Below the pieces are notes generated by a model. That model was given only the letters and a program-made list of their open reading frames with translations, was not told where the DNA came from and made no database searches. From Bacteroidota bacterium (GTDB taxonomy: Bacteria; Bacteroidota; Bacteroidia; Bacteroidales; Bacteroidaceae), in the NCBI GenBank assembly GCA_023458215.1, contig JAEXAJ010000161.1:1-64000 (forward strand): DNA of 64,000 nucleotides. The letters run 5' to 3'. The first letter of the stretch is position 1. Each line of letters opens with the position of its first letter. The position numbers were made by a program, and so were the translations under genes. Below, piece by piece: positions 27,901-37,108 of the stretch.

Positions 27901-29025
27901 GAGGATAATGGTATCGGTATCAATGAAAAAGAAATCGGACGTATCTTTGACCGTTTCTACCAGATACGCAACAACATCAACAATTCCGGCGTAGGTACGG
28001 GCATCGGTTTACACCTGACGCGTTCGTTGGTAGAACTGCATCACGGAACGATTGAAGCAGAAAACAACACAGATAAAAACGGTTGTCATTTCACGATTCG
28101 TTTGCCTTTAGGTAAAGAGCATCTGAAAGCAGAAGATATAGAGGAACGCACTTCCAACACCCCGCAAATAGCCCATATCACTGCTACCGAACTAGCTCCT
28201 GTAACCGAAACCATAAGTAGTGACGAAGAAAAGATACGTTCTAAAAGCAAACACCGCATATTAGTTGTAGAAGATGACGAAGAGATACGGAAATACATTT
28301 GCCGTGAATTATCCGCCGATTTCCATACCTTAGAAAGCACCAACGGCAAGGAGGCACTTGAAAAGATACTTAAAAAGGCACCGGATTTGATTATCAGCGA
28401 CATCATGATGCCCGAAATGGATGGATTGACCCTCTGCCGCAAAATCAGGCAAAATGTCACCGTCAACCATATCCCTATTATTTTACTTACTGCCAAAACC
28501 AGTGAAGAAGACAATCTGGAAGGACTTGATACCGGAGCGGACGCTTACATTGTAAAGCCCTTCAGTATAGACATTCTGAAGAAGACCGTAGGAAATATCA
28601 TTAAACGGCGCGAACTACTAAAGAATACTTTCAGCGGAAAGCAAGAGCAAACTGACAAAGTGCAAAAAATAGTAGTCAAATCACCGGATGAGAAGTTGAT
28701 GGAACGTATAATGAATGTTATCAACGCACAACTAAGCAATCCGAACCTTAGTGTGGAAATGATTGCCGGCGAAGTGGGTATCAGCCGAGTGCATTTACAT
28801 CGTAAGCTAAAAGAGTTGACGAATCAATCGACCCGCGACTTTATCCGCAATATTCGTCTGAAACAAGCTGCAACTCTATTAGCAGAAAAGCATCATAACA
28901 TTACGGAAGTGGCAACCATGACCGGCTTTGCTAATATGACTTATTTCTCTACGGCATTCAAAGAATTGTTCGGCACATCTCCTACGGCTTATATGGAACA
29001 GCATCAGGAAAAGGATACTCACTAA
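24931..29025 (+). CDS. Hybrid two-component system sensor-regulator (xylan HTCS)
   Basis: 1364 residues from ATG 24931 with signal peptide. In order: a periplasmic double beta-propeller of repeated NIWIGT/GLFRY-type blades (about residues 22-690), a Y_Y_Y domain (to about 780), a membrane segment (about 788-808), a HisKA domain with phospho-acceptor in FFINISHEIRTPMTL, an HATPase (VIEDNGIGINEKEIG, GTGIGLHLT), a receiver (LVVEDDEEIRKYI, phospho-Asp in LIISDIMMPEMDG) and an AraC-type helix-turn-helix at the C-terminus. Such proteins sense oligosaccharides in the periplasm and activate their own utilisation locus. Context points to a xylan-derived ligand. Probable targets are the three promoters with triple boxes. 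Confidence 0.94.
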   Translation: MNFKSILCLICLSVSMICHGQTGRLFTVDNELSSSMINTVYQDKNGIIWIATEDGLNRYDGAKFTIYKHDKENEHSLLNNYVRFLFEDRHGHCYVGTLSGLQSYDSATDQFTDIPLLENGEPTTANVATMIERRNGDIFVGTAGHGIFKIVENNGKLKAEHIDDPIPSSIVNQMHEDGKGNLWIGTGNKGLFCITSSKQTSNFLATINEMGISLTSICEDGTGNIYVGTLGKGLFRYNSTKATFEAVISPSYPDLPIKTLHLASPDEIYIGTDGNGMKVYDIKKKEIVEGKLNLTTFDLNKSKIHSIMKDRIGNIWLGFFQKGVLLVPAVTNAFKYLGYKSAQKNVIGSSCIMAVCKDHTGTLWVGTDNDGLYKVNEKGERVTHFVHSNDASSVPSTIMSIYEDSKHNIWLGSYMQGMAKLDPQTGRCQYIQLVNDNSQSSNMRVYCFTEDRHQNLWIGTMGSGIYRMDLNTGITTRCKVGEPGVQYAKDANILPSLWVTSLLHSKDDKLYIGTYNGLSCLDLKTMDFASTFGNNKLFPNSVIYALCEDNAGNLWIGTSEGLKFLNPTSRESHDYTIKDGLPGNVICAIVEDKNNEIWISTSYGVARFNPEHKSFISYYANDGLQGNEFSKGAVYVDAKGEIVFGGVNGVTYFNPQEITSSASKPSIYITGFYIHNESVKKGMKSGGTEIVEGAVMDADKFHLSYKDNSFSIEFSTMEFSNPERITYMYAINNEHWVTLRPGINRISFSDLAPGVYNFSVKAKDYMTYSDTKQITIVISPAWYASFWAKCIYALIVCAIIYFIIIQIRHRYRVRQEILEHVHAEQINEAKLQFFINISHEIRTPMTLIISPLQKLMAADKDSERQRTYHAIYRNAERLLRLVNQLMDIRKIDKGQMFLKFQETEIVGFIRELYSSFEYQAHAKKISLNYKPEVEELNAWVDPKNFDKVILNVLTNALKFTPEDGEINIYLRTYRNEDKSSSIQHYFEIVIEDNGIGINEKEIGRIFDRFYQIRNNINNSGVGTGIGLHLTRSLVELHHGTIEAENNTDKNGCHFTIRLPLGKEHLKAEDIEERTSNTPQIAHITATELAPVTETISSDEEKIRSKSKHRILVVEDDEEIRKYICRELSADFHTLESTNGKEALEKILKKAPDLIISDIMMPEMDGLTLCRKIRQNVTVNHIPIILLTAKTSEEDNLEGLDTGADAYIVKPFSIDILKKTVGNIIKRRELLKNTFSGKQEQTDKVQKIVVKSPDEKLMERIMNVINAQLSNPNLSVEMIAGEVGISRVHLHRKLKELTNQSTRDFIRNIRLKQAATLLAEKHHNITEVATMTGFANMTYFSTAFKELFGTSPTAYMEQHQEKDTH

Positions 29026-29035
29026 AGAGCAGAAA

Positions 29036-29078
29036 GAGGGTGAATCCTATGGTCTTTCCATAAAATTCACCCTCATAT
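29036..29078. terminator. Bidirectional terminator between HTCS and susD
   Basis: GAGGGTGAAT at 29036-29045 pairs with ATTCACCCTC at 29065-29074. It lies between converging genes; T/A-rich sequence follows on the plus side. Confidence 0.65.
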
Positions 29079-29124
29079 TATATTAACCTATCTAAAACCA
29101 TGTACAGACTTCTGTACACATTTA

Positions 29125-31065
29125 TCAATAACCTGGATTCTGATATGCTTTCTTTTCCTCGGCAGACATCTCCATACCATCGATCTGTCCTTGCGGAATA
29201 GGACGCAGGTAGTGGTACTTCTCAATGGTACGTGTATAGGTTTTAGGAGTAGTATCTCCATAATCGGTACCGCAAATCACATAAGTTTCAGCATATTCGT
29301 TCCACTTCTGTGTACGAACCAAATCGAACCAACGGTAACCTTCACCAAAGAATTCGCGTGAACGCTCGTCAAGAATGTAGTTGATGTCAATCACAGCCGG
29401 AGTGGCTGCTACCATAGCTGCACTATTGTCTGCTATAAAGGATACATTCTGAGCATTGCTAAAAGTCCACTTACCGGCACGGGCACGCAATACATTTACA
29501 AGTTCACGGGCACTCTTTCCGGCTTTGGGTGTGGCACCTTGTACAGCTGCTTCGGCGGCTATCAGATAGAGTTCGGAGAACTTAGCTATGTTGTAGGGAC
29601 GCGTGCTACCTGCATTAGGCTGACCTGCGCCGGTACCATTGTCGGTACGATAAGGGCCGAGCTTCCACAATCCGGGATATGCACGACGACTGATAGCACT
29701 GGGACCGAATACATAGTCGGCACGATTGGGCAAAGTACCGCCACCTACATTACTTACTCCATTATTGCCGGGATATTGAATCTTAGCATCATCTTCATTG
29801 AGGAATGTAAGAATAGGATCACCTTCTTTAAGATCCAGATTGTTAGCACTCTTCACCACAGTCCACTTATTACCGGCCTTCGACCAGTTAGTACGATAAA
29901 CAGTGGTGAATGTTCCATCATAACGAGAATCATTGGACTTGTCGGCAAAGGTTTTCTTAAACACTCCATGAGGAGGAGCCATACGTGTCCATGGACGACC
30001 ATAAGCCTGTTCTGCTACACGAATAACCGGATTCACTTTGGCACCGTCAACCGAGCCTTGCAGATCGGTGTAATTCCAATTCATCATCCAGCTGGCAAAG
30101 TTATCCGGAGCTCCACCGCTACCGTATGACAAACTACCACCATTATAATACTCATCACTCTGAGTATGGTCGGCATAAAGCAGAATCTCTTTATTACGGT
30201 CATTAGTACCTACGTTCACTTTATAGAAACTCTCTTCCAAGCCAAACGGACCGGGATTTTCAATAGCCTCAGTCGCTATGTTGTATGCCTGCTGATAATA
30301 CCATGCCGCATCATGTCCATCCGGATCTGTACGGGGACATTCGGGATAAGTGGGTATATTATTCGGATTATTCAACCACCATGCATAAGTCATATATGCC
30401 TTTGAGAGATATAGACGAGCTACAGTCTTCGTTACACCACCCGTCATGCGAGGATTAGCCGGCAAATTCTCAACAGCGGTTAGCAAGTCAGGGAAAATAG
30501 CTTTTGTATAAACTTCAGGCACAGTATTGCGTACTGAGGTACGTGAAGTAGTGATATTGAACTTCAGTTCACCCGATCCAAGATCCAATGGTACTCCGCC
30601 AAATGTCTGAACGAGTAAAAAGTAATCGAATGCACGGAAAAAACGTGCTTCGGCAATCAATGCTTCGCTGACCCCTACGGCGGCACCATTCTCAATAACA
30701 CCATTTGCCGTATTAATGTTAGCAAAAGCAGGTCCCCATGCTGCGTCCGAACGGCTGCTGGTTGCCGTTAAACTACCTACTCCCGAAAGGTCGGCATCTT
30801 TAAAGTTGCCGTCGGCAGACTGTGCATAGGTTGCTTCATCCGTTCCTGTCAGACAAGAGTTGTAATAATAGGCCTGTCCATAAATATAACGCAGATGTGC
30901 ATACATGGAGATAATACCACCTTCAACGCCTCGTTCTGTTTTGAAGAAATTAGGGTCGTACGAGCTACGAGGCTGTTCATCCAAAATGCCGGAACAAGCT
31001 GTAGCCAGGAACAAAGCCATTGTGGCTGTTCCTAATACTCTTATTTTAGATAATATAGGTTTCAT
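29125..31065 (-). CDS. SusD/RagB-family outer-membrane glycan-binding lipoprotein
   Basis: 646 residues. The signal peptide ends FLATACSGILDEQPRS, with the lipidated Cys followed by the usual SusD start. TPR-like helices follow (ARFFRAFDYFLLVQTFGGVPLD, VARLYLSKAYMTYAWWL), and the end RSREFFGEGYRWFDLVRTQKW with YLRPIPQGQID is the SusD_RagB signature. It forms the lid of the SusC channel and binds the glycan at the cell surface. Transcribed with susC (11-bp gap). At this length it is on the large side for SusD. Confidence 0.96.
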   Translation of the reverse strand: MKPILSKIRVLGTATMALFLATACSGILDEQPRSSYDPNFFKTERGVEGGIISMYAHLRYIYGQAYYYNSCLTGTDEATYAQSADGNFKDADLSGVGSLTATSSRSDAAWGPAFANINTANGVIENGAAVGVSEALIAEARFFRAFDYFLLVQTFGGVPLDLGSGELKFNITTSRTSVRNTVPEVYTKAIFPDLLTAVENLPANPRMTGGVTKTVARLYLSKAYMTYAWWLNNPNNIPTYPECPRTDPDGHDAAWYYQQAYNIATEAIENPGPFGLEESFYKVNVGTNDRNKEILLYADHTQSDEYYNGGSLSYGSGGAPDNFASWMMNWNYTDLQGSVDGAKVNPVIRVAEQAYGRPWTRMAPPHGVFKKTFADKSNDSRYDGTFTTVYRTNWSKAGNKWTVVKSANNLDLKEGDPILTFLNEDDAKIQYPGNNGVSNVGGGTLPNRADYVFGPSAISRRAYPGLWKLGPYRTDNGTGAGQPNAGSTRPYNIAKFSELYLIAAEAAVQGATPKAGKSARELVNVLRARAGKWTFSNAQNVSFIADNSAAMVAATPAVIDINYILDERSREFFGEGYRWFDLVRTQKWNEYAETYVICGTDYGDTTPKTYTRTIEKYHYLRPIPQGQIDGMEMSAEEKKAYQNPGY

Positions 31066-31076
31066 AATTGTCTTTA

Positions 31077-34000
31077 TTAGAATGTCAAGTTAATACCAAA
31101 TAAATAGTTACGGGTAGAAGGCGAGTTAGTACCTACCGTCAGGAAACGCTTCTGGATGCCATCGGTTACAGCTACATTTTCATTGCCATAGGAGTTTGTT
31201 TCGGGATCAAGCCCTGTTTCCTTATGGTACGGTGAGCAGATAACGAATGGATTCTGCACAGTCAAGTAAGCGCGTAAGCTTTGAACTCCCAAATGTTTCA
31301 ACCATTGCATGTTTTCAAAGTTATAACCTAATGAGATGTTACGAACCTTCCAATAAGAAGCATCGAAATATCCCAGTGTGCTACCATATTTAGGATTATC
31401 ACCACTCTGAATACCTCCCGGCTTCGGATATTTGGCATTGGTATTTTCTTCTGTCCAGTAATCAACATCCACTTGACCGCGGCGTCCCGACAACATATTC
31501 AAGTAACCATTAGCATGGTGCAGTGTACTGATAAGTTTACCTCCGCATTTAAATGCAGTTATAATATTCAGGTCGAAACCTTTATAAGCCAAGCGTGTGC
31601 TGAACCCACCCTGGAACTTGGGCTCCAAACTGATTTTCTGACGATCTTCCGGACCAATCTGGCGGGTTGGAGTTCCATCTTCTTTATAATCACCTGTATA
31701 CTTCACTTTAATCATACCTACATTACCACCCGGCTCAAGTATATTAAGATAAGGGTCACCTTCTTGCCATATACCGATCTTTTCATAATCATAGATAACA
31801 TCGATTGGGAAACCAACGAACCAGTTATTAGGTTCATCTTTATTAGCACCGGATGCAAGTTCTGTCAACTTATTACGATTGGCGGAGAGATTAAGACTGG
31901 CATCCCAAGTCCAACCATTGTAGTTATCGAGAATAGTTCCATTCAAGGTAAGTTCAATACCTTTGTTTTCTGTCTTTCCTACATTCCCCATATAACTGCT
32001 TACACCCGATGTGGCAGGCAAATTTACGCTTTGCAGCAAGTCCGAAGTCTTCTGCATATAGTATTCCACCGTACCGGACAAGCGACCTCCGAACATGGTA
32101 AAATCAAGACCGAAGTTCCAGGTAGAAGAGTATTCCCAACCTAACATTGAATTGGGCAACTCTGATACATAGTAACCCGTAGCATACCCTGTAGGACCAA
32201 AATTATAAGGGCGGGTAGATAATTTACCAAAAGTAGCGTATGGTTTTACAGCTTGATTGGAAGTCTGACCATAACCCGCACGTATTTTCAATATATCCAA
32301 CCACTTGACATCTTCCATGAACGACTCCTGACGAATATTCCAACCTACTGAAACCGCAGGATAGGTATGCCATTGATGTCCTTTAGCCAAACGGGATGAA
32401 GCATCGGCACGTACGGTTGCCATCAACATATAACGGTTGTCATAAGTATACATCGCACGTCCCATCCATGACATCAAGCCTGTCTTCTGATAGTCCCAGT
32501 TGTTAGGATCGACCGTAATAGTGCTCTCGGCGCGACCGATGTTGTAGTATTGGAAGTATTCGGCGGGGATATCTTTACCAGCCACTTGCGAACGAGTATA
32601 TATTGTTTGTTCAGCAGAATACATACCAACCACATTGAACTGATGCTTTCCGATAGTACGATCGTAAGTCAGCAGGTTTTCTACAGCCCAGTTGGTAGTT
32701 TCAGTATGCGACAAAGAAGCGGTAGAAGGAGTATCGATTGTAGAACTATTCACCCCCTCGCCAGTAAAAGCGCCACCTTTACTTGAACGATAATTCAAAC
32801 CCAAGTTCACACGATATTTCAAGCCTTTGAGCCAAGGGCATTGTACTTCTGCAAAAAGATTGTTATAAGTACCGTATGCCTGAGTTTCGCTCAACCATGT
32901 ATCTTGAAGTCCTTCGGCTACGGAACGAGTGAGCACAAATGTTTCGTCTTGAGGCATCTTCACCGTACGCTTCAAACTGCCATCTTCCTTATACGGATTA
33001 ACAATGGGCGACATAGAGAGTACATTGTAAAGACCGATATTAGAACCTTTGGTTACATTGTAATTGGAATTAGTAGTTAATCCGAAACGGAAATATTTGC
33101 CAACACCCTGGTCGAACGAACCACGCAAAGAGTAACGGGTATAATTCTGGGTAGGAATAACTCCTTGATCTTTGTAATAACCCGCACCGAAACTGTAACT
33201 GCCATTATTGGTACCACCGCCTACACTAATGTCATGGCTAGTAGTCATACCATCACGATACATCAAATCCTGCCAATCGGTATCCACGTCATCGGCCTCA
33301 TCAAGCGAGTTCTGGAATTTACCTGCATACTTACGCATCTCGGCATACTTCTGACCGCTCATCATAGGATATTTGGAGAATACTTTCTTCAAACCTACAT
33401 AACCATTGTACGTGAACTTGGCAGGAGTACCCTGAGCACCGCGATTGGTAGTAATCAAAATAACACCATTGGCACCACGCGAACCATAGATAGCAGTAGA
33501 AGAAGCGTCCTTCAAAATGTCCATGCTCTTAATATCGCTCGGATTGATATCAGACAAGTTGCCCATAAATGGAATACCATCCAATACCACCAACGGATCG
33601 TTGGAAGCATTCAGCGAACGTGTACCACGAACACGGATCTGCATCGTAGCACCCGGTTGTGAAGAAGTCTGAGACATGTCTACACCGGCAATACGATTCT
33701 GTAAAGCATAGGTAATGTTCGTTGCAGGAACTTCACGCAACTTGTCACCCTGTACGGAAGCGATAGATCCGGTAACGTCGGACTTACGTGCCGTACCATA
33801 ACCGATAACCACTACTTCCTCCAAAGCTTTAGAGTCTTCATTTAAAGTAACTTTCATATCCGCATTTCCTCTTACCGGTATCTCTTGCGTAATGTATCCT
33901 ATATAAGAGATTATGAGGGTTGCGTTCTTCTTTACCGAGAGTGAGAAGTGACCATCCAAATCGGTTATCATACCATTGGTAGTACCTTTTTCCGTAACAT

Positions 34001-34139
34001 TGGCACCGATAACCGGTTCGCCGGTGTTGTCTATTACCGTACCCTTTACTGTAATATCCTGCGCAAAGCCACACAGAGGTATCAAGCAGAGTAAAAACAA
34101 TAGCCCAAAGGCTTTAAAATTGAAATTAGTGTCTTTCAT
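31077..34139 (-). CDS. SusC/RagA-family TonB-dependent glycan transporter
   Basis: 1020 residues. Signal peptide to GFAQDIT, then a carboxypeptidase-D regulatory-like domain (VKGTVIDNTGEPVIGANVTE, about residues 28-105), a TonB box region EEVVVIGYGTARKSDVTGS, a plug domain (RIAGVDMSQTSSQ, MDILKDASSTAIYGSRGANG) and a 22-strand barrel ending RNYLFGINLTF. It imports xylan-derived oligosaccharides across the outer membrane using TonB energy. Only one susC/susD pair is present in this locus. Its promoter carries the triple-box operator shared with two other units of the locus. Confidence 0.96.
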   Translation of the reverse strand: MKDTNFNFKAFGLLFLLCLIPLCGFAQDITVKGTVIDNTGEPVIGANVTEKGTTNGMITDLDGHFSLSVKKNATLIISYIGYITQEIPVRGNADMKVTLNEDSKALEEVVVIGYGTARKSDVTGSIASVQGDKLREVPATNITYALQNRIAGVDMSQTSSQPGATMQIRVRGTRSLNASNDPLVVLDGIPFMGNLSDINPSDIKSMDILKDASSTAIYGSRGANGVILITTNRGAQGTPAKFTYNGYVGLKKVFSKYPMMSGQKYAEMRKYAGKFQNSLDEADDVDTDWQDLMYRDGMTTSHDISVGGGTNNGSYSFGAGYYKDQGVIPTQNYTRYSLRGSFDQGVGKYFRFGLTTNSNYNVTKGSNIGLYNVLSMSPIVNPYKEDGSLKRTVKMPQDETFVLTRSVAEGLQDTWLSETQAYGTYNNLFAEVQCPWLKGLKYRVNLGLNYRSSKGGAFTGEGVNSSTIDTPSTASLSHTETTNWAVENLLTYDRTIGKHQFNVVGMYSAEQTIYTRSQVAGKDIPAEYFQYYNIGRAESTITVDPNNWDYQKTGLMSWMGRAMYTYDNRYMLMATVRADASSRLAKGHQWHTYPAVSVGWNIRQESFMEDVKWLDILKIRAGYGQTSNQAVKPYATFGKLSTRPYNFGPTGYATGYYVSELPNSMLGWEYSSTWNFGLDFTMFGGRLSGTVEYYMQKTSDLLQSVNLPATSGVSSYMGNVGKTENKGIELTLNGTILDNYNGWTWDASLNLSANRNKLTELASGANKDEPNNWFVGFPIDVIYDYEKIGIWQEGDPYLNILEPGGNVGMIKVKYTGDYKEDGTPTRQIGPEDRQKISLEPKFQGGFSTRLAYKGFDLNIITAFKCGGKLISTLHHANGYLNMLSGRRGQVDVDYWTEENTNAKYPKPGGIQSGDNPKYGSTLGYFDASYWKVRNISLGYNFENMQWLKHLGVQSLRAYLTVQNPFVICSPYHKETGLDPETNSYGNENVAVTDGIQKRFLTVGTNSPSTRNYLFGINLTF

Positions 34140-34298
34140 AAAAACATACTTAAATTAATAATATAAATGGTTTATTCTAATCGAGTAATAGTAATAAGGC
34201 ATTATTCTACGTTTCCATACTAATTCTTTTAAAGGTTAAACATTCTCTGAATTTATCAGCAAACCCGAAATAACTCCAGCGATTTGCTTTCATGCAGA

Positions 34299-34306
34299 CA
34301 AAGTTA
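34299..34306 (-). promoter_or_regulatory. -7 box (TAACTTTG) of susC
   Basis: The minus strand reads TAACTTTG, giving a leader of about 150 nt before susC. A weak TTGA lies 21 bp upstream as possible -33. Confidence 0.65.
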
Positions 34307-34357
34307 TCAACTCAAATGAAAATGGCTCAATGATTATGATACATGATCTTTATGCCT

Positions 34358-34406
34358 CGTTACAGCATTCCAAATCAATGTAACATTATCTTTCGACCAC
34401 ATTACT
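34358..34406 (-). promoter_or_regulatory. Triple 21-bp-spaced box upstream of susC (candidate HTCS operator)
   Basis: On the coding strand, AGTAATG (34406-34400), TGTTACA (34385-34379) and TGTAACG (34364-34358) are exactly 21 bp apart; 51 bp separate the last from the -7 box. TAAAG (34352-34348) and GTATCA (34342-34337) between them occupy the same positions as in the GH115 promoter. Confidence 0.75.
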
Positions 34407-34473
34407 TAATACACTCATACACTTGTATATCAAACACATACATTCAATATATCTAGTTAAAAGAAGTACTGAT

Positions 34474-36966
34474 TCAGTAGCAAGTTTCAGGTGCTCCTAA
34501 GAAAGAGGGTTTCAATCCTCCGAAATCTATCATGATTTTCTGTAAAACCAATGCAGGATCTAAAGGACGGATACGCAATGTATGCTTCGCTTTTTTCTCT
34601 AAAGTATGTCTAGTTTGTGTATCAATGACATGTTCTGCCTGCCATTTACCAAGATCGCCACGATAGTCACCATTAATATTCACAATTTGTTCTTCTTCCC
34701 CGTCCAAGCTTACTGCATAACGTAAGCCCTTATTATTATTGAAATTCAAAGTGGAGGAAAAGCGCACTAAGACCGAGGCTTCACCACTATACCCAGTTTC
34801 AAAATCATATTCCAGATACATGCCCTTATCCGGTACTACAGTACATGGCGAAGTGGTTACGGCAGATAAAGTACGTCCCAAATTGGGAATTGTAATCCAT
34901 TTGGCGGAAGCTCCATTGGCAGAACGGGTATAATGCTCAGCCTCTATGGAGATAGTTCCATCTTTCTCTCTAAACAAGTAAGGTTCAGGAGCTATACGCG
35001 TTTCAGGGATTAGAGATACTTCGGGCATAATATTATATTTCGGATCATTCCAAGACGAATATCCGATATGTGTCTGATCCATCATATGATTCCATTTACC
35101 TCCACTGATGACGTGGTTATAGTGATAAGTCAGTACAGAATCACGTTCAAAGCATTCACGTACTTTATCAGCCCATTGATTGGCTTTCACATTGTTGTCC
35201 CGAGCAAGTTTGCGGTTCATGGCAAGTGCGTAGTACATATCATACAGATTGGAACATGCCTGAATTGGGAAAAGTACTAATTGGTCAAAAGCATCACGAC
35301 GATTTTCCGGCATCAGGTAATAGAGCTTCAGAGCATCCAAAGCCAGTGCGGAGTAGTCGTCCCTCACCCGTTGCCATTCGTTATAGTTGTCTAAACTATA
35401 GGTTGTATCATCCAGCAATTCAGGAGTAACGCGACGGTTGTATTTCGAATAGGTATCAATCAATCGGGCAGCTTCTTGGGCATACTGCGATCCGAACTGT
35501 TGCTTGCAGAAGTTTTCAGTATGCTGAAATAGATTGTTCTCATTGAATTGACGCGGATTCCATGCCATATCCAAGAAGAAGGTAATAGGATATTCCATCG
35601 GTTTGAAATCACCGACATTCACCACCCAAAGTTGTTGCACACCATATTCATAAGTCAAAGTCATCTGTTCCCATGTACGCTGTATCTGAGTGATGTTTAT
35701 CCATTTGGAATTTCGCGGTGCACCTACATAGTCGAAGTGATAGTACATACCGTAACCTCCTTTACGGGGACGTGCATTCAGGTCGGGTAATTTACGCACA
35801 TTTCCCCAATTGTCATCGCACAACAGTAGGGTCACATCATCGGGCACACGCATGCCTTTGTCGTAATACTCCTGTACTTCTTTATATAATGCCCAAACCT
35901 GAGGAGTCTCGGACGCCTTCTTTCCGGTTACTTTGGAGATGATGCCGCGCTGATCTTTGACAATATTCTGAAGCAAGGAGATATTGGCATCTTCGCTCAT
36001 CGGTTCGTCACCATCCCCACGCATCCCTACGGTTATAACACTTTCCCAATCTTTGCAACGTTCCATTCCTTTTTGCCAAAAGTTACGAAGTGTTGCACCA
36101 TTCTTTTTATAATCCCATGCACCTGTTCCGCGCCGCTTCCAGTCCTGTTGTGCCAGTCCAAGCGGTTCGTGGTGCGAAGTTCCCATCACAATTCCCATTT
36201 CATTGGCCAATGGACCATTCAGAGGATCATCATCATAAAAAGCACTGTTCCACATGGCTGGCCACATGAAATTACCTTTCAGGCGAAGTACTAATTCAAA
36301 CAGTTTCTCATAGAATTTACTGTTAAAGCCACCAAACGTTTGAGTGGCCCAATTCCCTAATGAAGGCCATTCGTCATTCAGAAAGATACCACGATACTTC
36401 ACTGCAGGTTCCCCGTCGGTATAGGTTCCCTCTTTTATATAGATAGCATCCCTTTTGTCTACAGGCACATCTGCCCAATAATACCAAGGGGAAACACCTA
36501 TTTGTTTAGATAGCTCATAGACCCCATAAATAGTGCCGCGTTTGTCACTTCCGGCAATAACTACCGCCTCATCCACTCCTGCCAACGGTTGATTTACGGT
36601 ACAGATAATGTATTTTTCATTTTTCCCTTTCAGTTCACTAAGATTGATCTTGCCGGCTTGCAGGAGTTGTTTTATCCAGATACTATTTTCCAACGAACCG
36701 ATAATCAACATACGCTTCCCGGTCGGAGCATGAGTCAATTCAGGTGTTACACCTGTCACCTTAAGTGCATCGGTTTGTAAGTTATCAACAGCGCGAAGCA
36801 CTCCTTTGTCTTCTTGCTCATCCACTAAAATAGGATATGCCTCTCCTTTCTGTATCCAAGCAAAACCAATAGGGTCTGTAGCCACAAATCGCTCTGTCGC
36901 AGCCAATGGTTGCAGAAAAAACAAGTTTATCAAACATCCCAAAATCCAATTAAAATTTCGTCTCAT
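34474..36966 (-). CDS. GH115 xylan alpha-glucuronidase
   Basis: 830 residues from ATG 36966 (an ATG three codons earlier is possible). Signal peptide to PLAATERF, no lipobox, so probably periplasmic. The family is clear from KRGTIYGVYELSKQIGVSPW, VKYRGIFLNDEWPSLGNWAT, LRLKGNFMWPAMWNSAFYDD, GIVMGTSHHEPLGLAQQDW and VTLLLCDDNWGNVRKLP. The C-terminal part (about 660-830, with ISIEAEHYTR) is the usual beta domain. GH115 removes glucuronic acid from both internal and terminal xylose units, complementing the GH67 enzyme, which acts on chain ends only. It has its own promoter with the operator shared with susC. Confidence 0.93.
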   Translation of the reverse strand: MRRNFNWILGCLINLFFLQPLAATERFVATDPIGFAWIQKGEAYPILVDEQEDKGVLRAVDNLQTDALKVTGVTPELTHAPTGKRMLIIGSLENSIWIKQLLQAGKINLSELKGKNEKYIICTVNQPLAGVDEAVVIAGSDKRGTIYGVYELSKQIGVSPWYYWADVPVDKRDAIYIKEGTYTDGEPAVKYRGIFLNDEWPSLGNWATQTFGGFNSKFYEKLFELVLRLKGNFMWPAMWNSAFYDDDPLNGPLANEMGIVMGTSHHEPLGLAQQDWKRRGTGAWDYKKNGATLRNFWQKGMERCKDWESVITVGMRGDGDEPMSEDANISLLQNIVKDQRGIISKVTGKKASETPQVWALYKEVQEYYDKGMRVPDDVTLLLCDDNWGNVRKLPDLNARPRKGGYGMYYHFDYVGAPRNSKWINITQIQRTWEQMTLTYEYGVQQLWVVNVGDFKPMEYPITFFLDMAWNPRQFNENNLFQHTENFCKQQFGSQYAQEAARLIDTYSKYNRRVTPELLDDTTYSLDNYNEWQRVRDDYSALALDALKLYYLMPENRRDAFDQLVLFPIQACSNLYDMYYALAMNRKLARDNNVKANQWADKVRECFERDSVLTYHYNHVISGGKWNHMMDQTHIGYSSWNDPKYNIMPEVSLIPETRIAPEPYLFREKDGTISIEAEHYTRSANGASAKWITIPNLGRTLSAVTTSPCTVVPDKGMYLEYDFETGYSGEASVLVRFSSTLNFNNNKGLRYAVSLDGEEEQIVNINGDYRGDLGKWQAEHVIDTQTRHTLEKKAKHTLRIRPLDPALVLQKIMIDFGGLKPSFLGAPETCY

Positions 36967-37000
36967 AGTACACATATAATCTTAACTATTATTACTTCCA

Positions 37001-37008
37001 CAAATATA
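37001..37008 (-). promoter_or_regulatory. -7 box (TATATTTG) of the GH115 gene
   Basis: The minus strand reads TATATTTG, 34 bp before ATG 36966. No -33 element is visible, in line with activator dependence. Confidence 0.65.
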
Positions 37009-37059
37009 GCCAACGCCGGTAATAGTAAATATTTATAGTGATACGAGTACTTTAGATGA

Positions 37060-37108
37060 CATTACATGATAGTGGAAGTACGTTACATTTTCTTCCTGGC
37101 ACGTTACA
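37060..37108 (-). promoter_or_regulatory. Triple 21-bp-spaced box upstream of GH115 (candidate HTCS operator)
   Basis: On the coding strand, TGTAACG (37108-37102), TGTAACG (37087-37081) and TGTAATG (37066-37060), exactly 21 bp apart, with 51 bp to the -7 box. TAAAG (37054-37050) and GTATCA (37044-37039) match the susC promoter in position. Confidence 0.8.

Larger units (their letters stand above)
34140..34473. other. Intergenic region with susC promoter and operator
   Basis: 334 bp between the GH115 stop and the susC start, both on the minus strand. It holds the susC -7 box (34299-34306), a TGATAC block (34337-34342) and the triple 21-bp boxes (34358-34406). No gene is seen. A terminator for GH115 is not evident. 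Confidence 0.7.
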
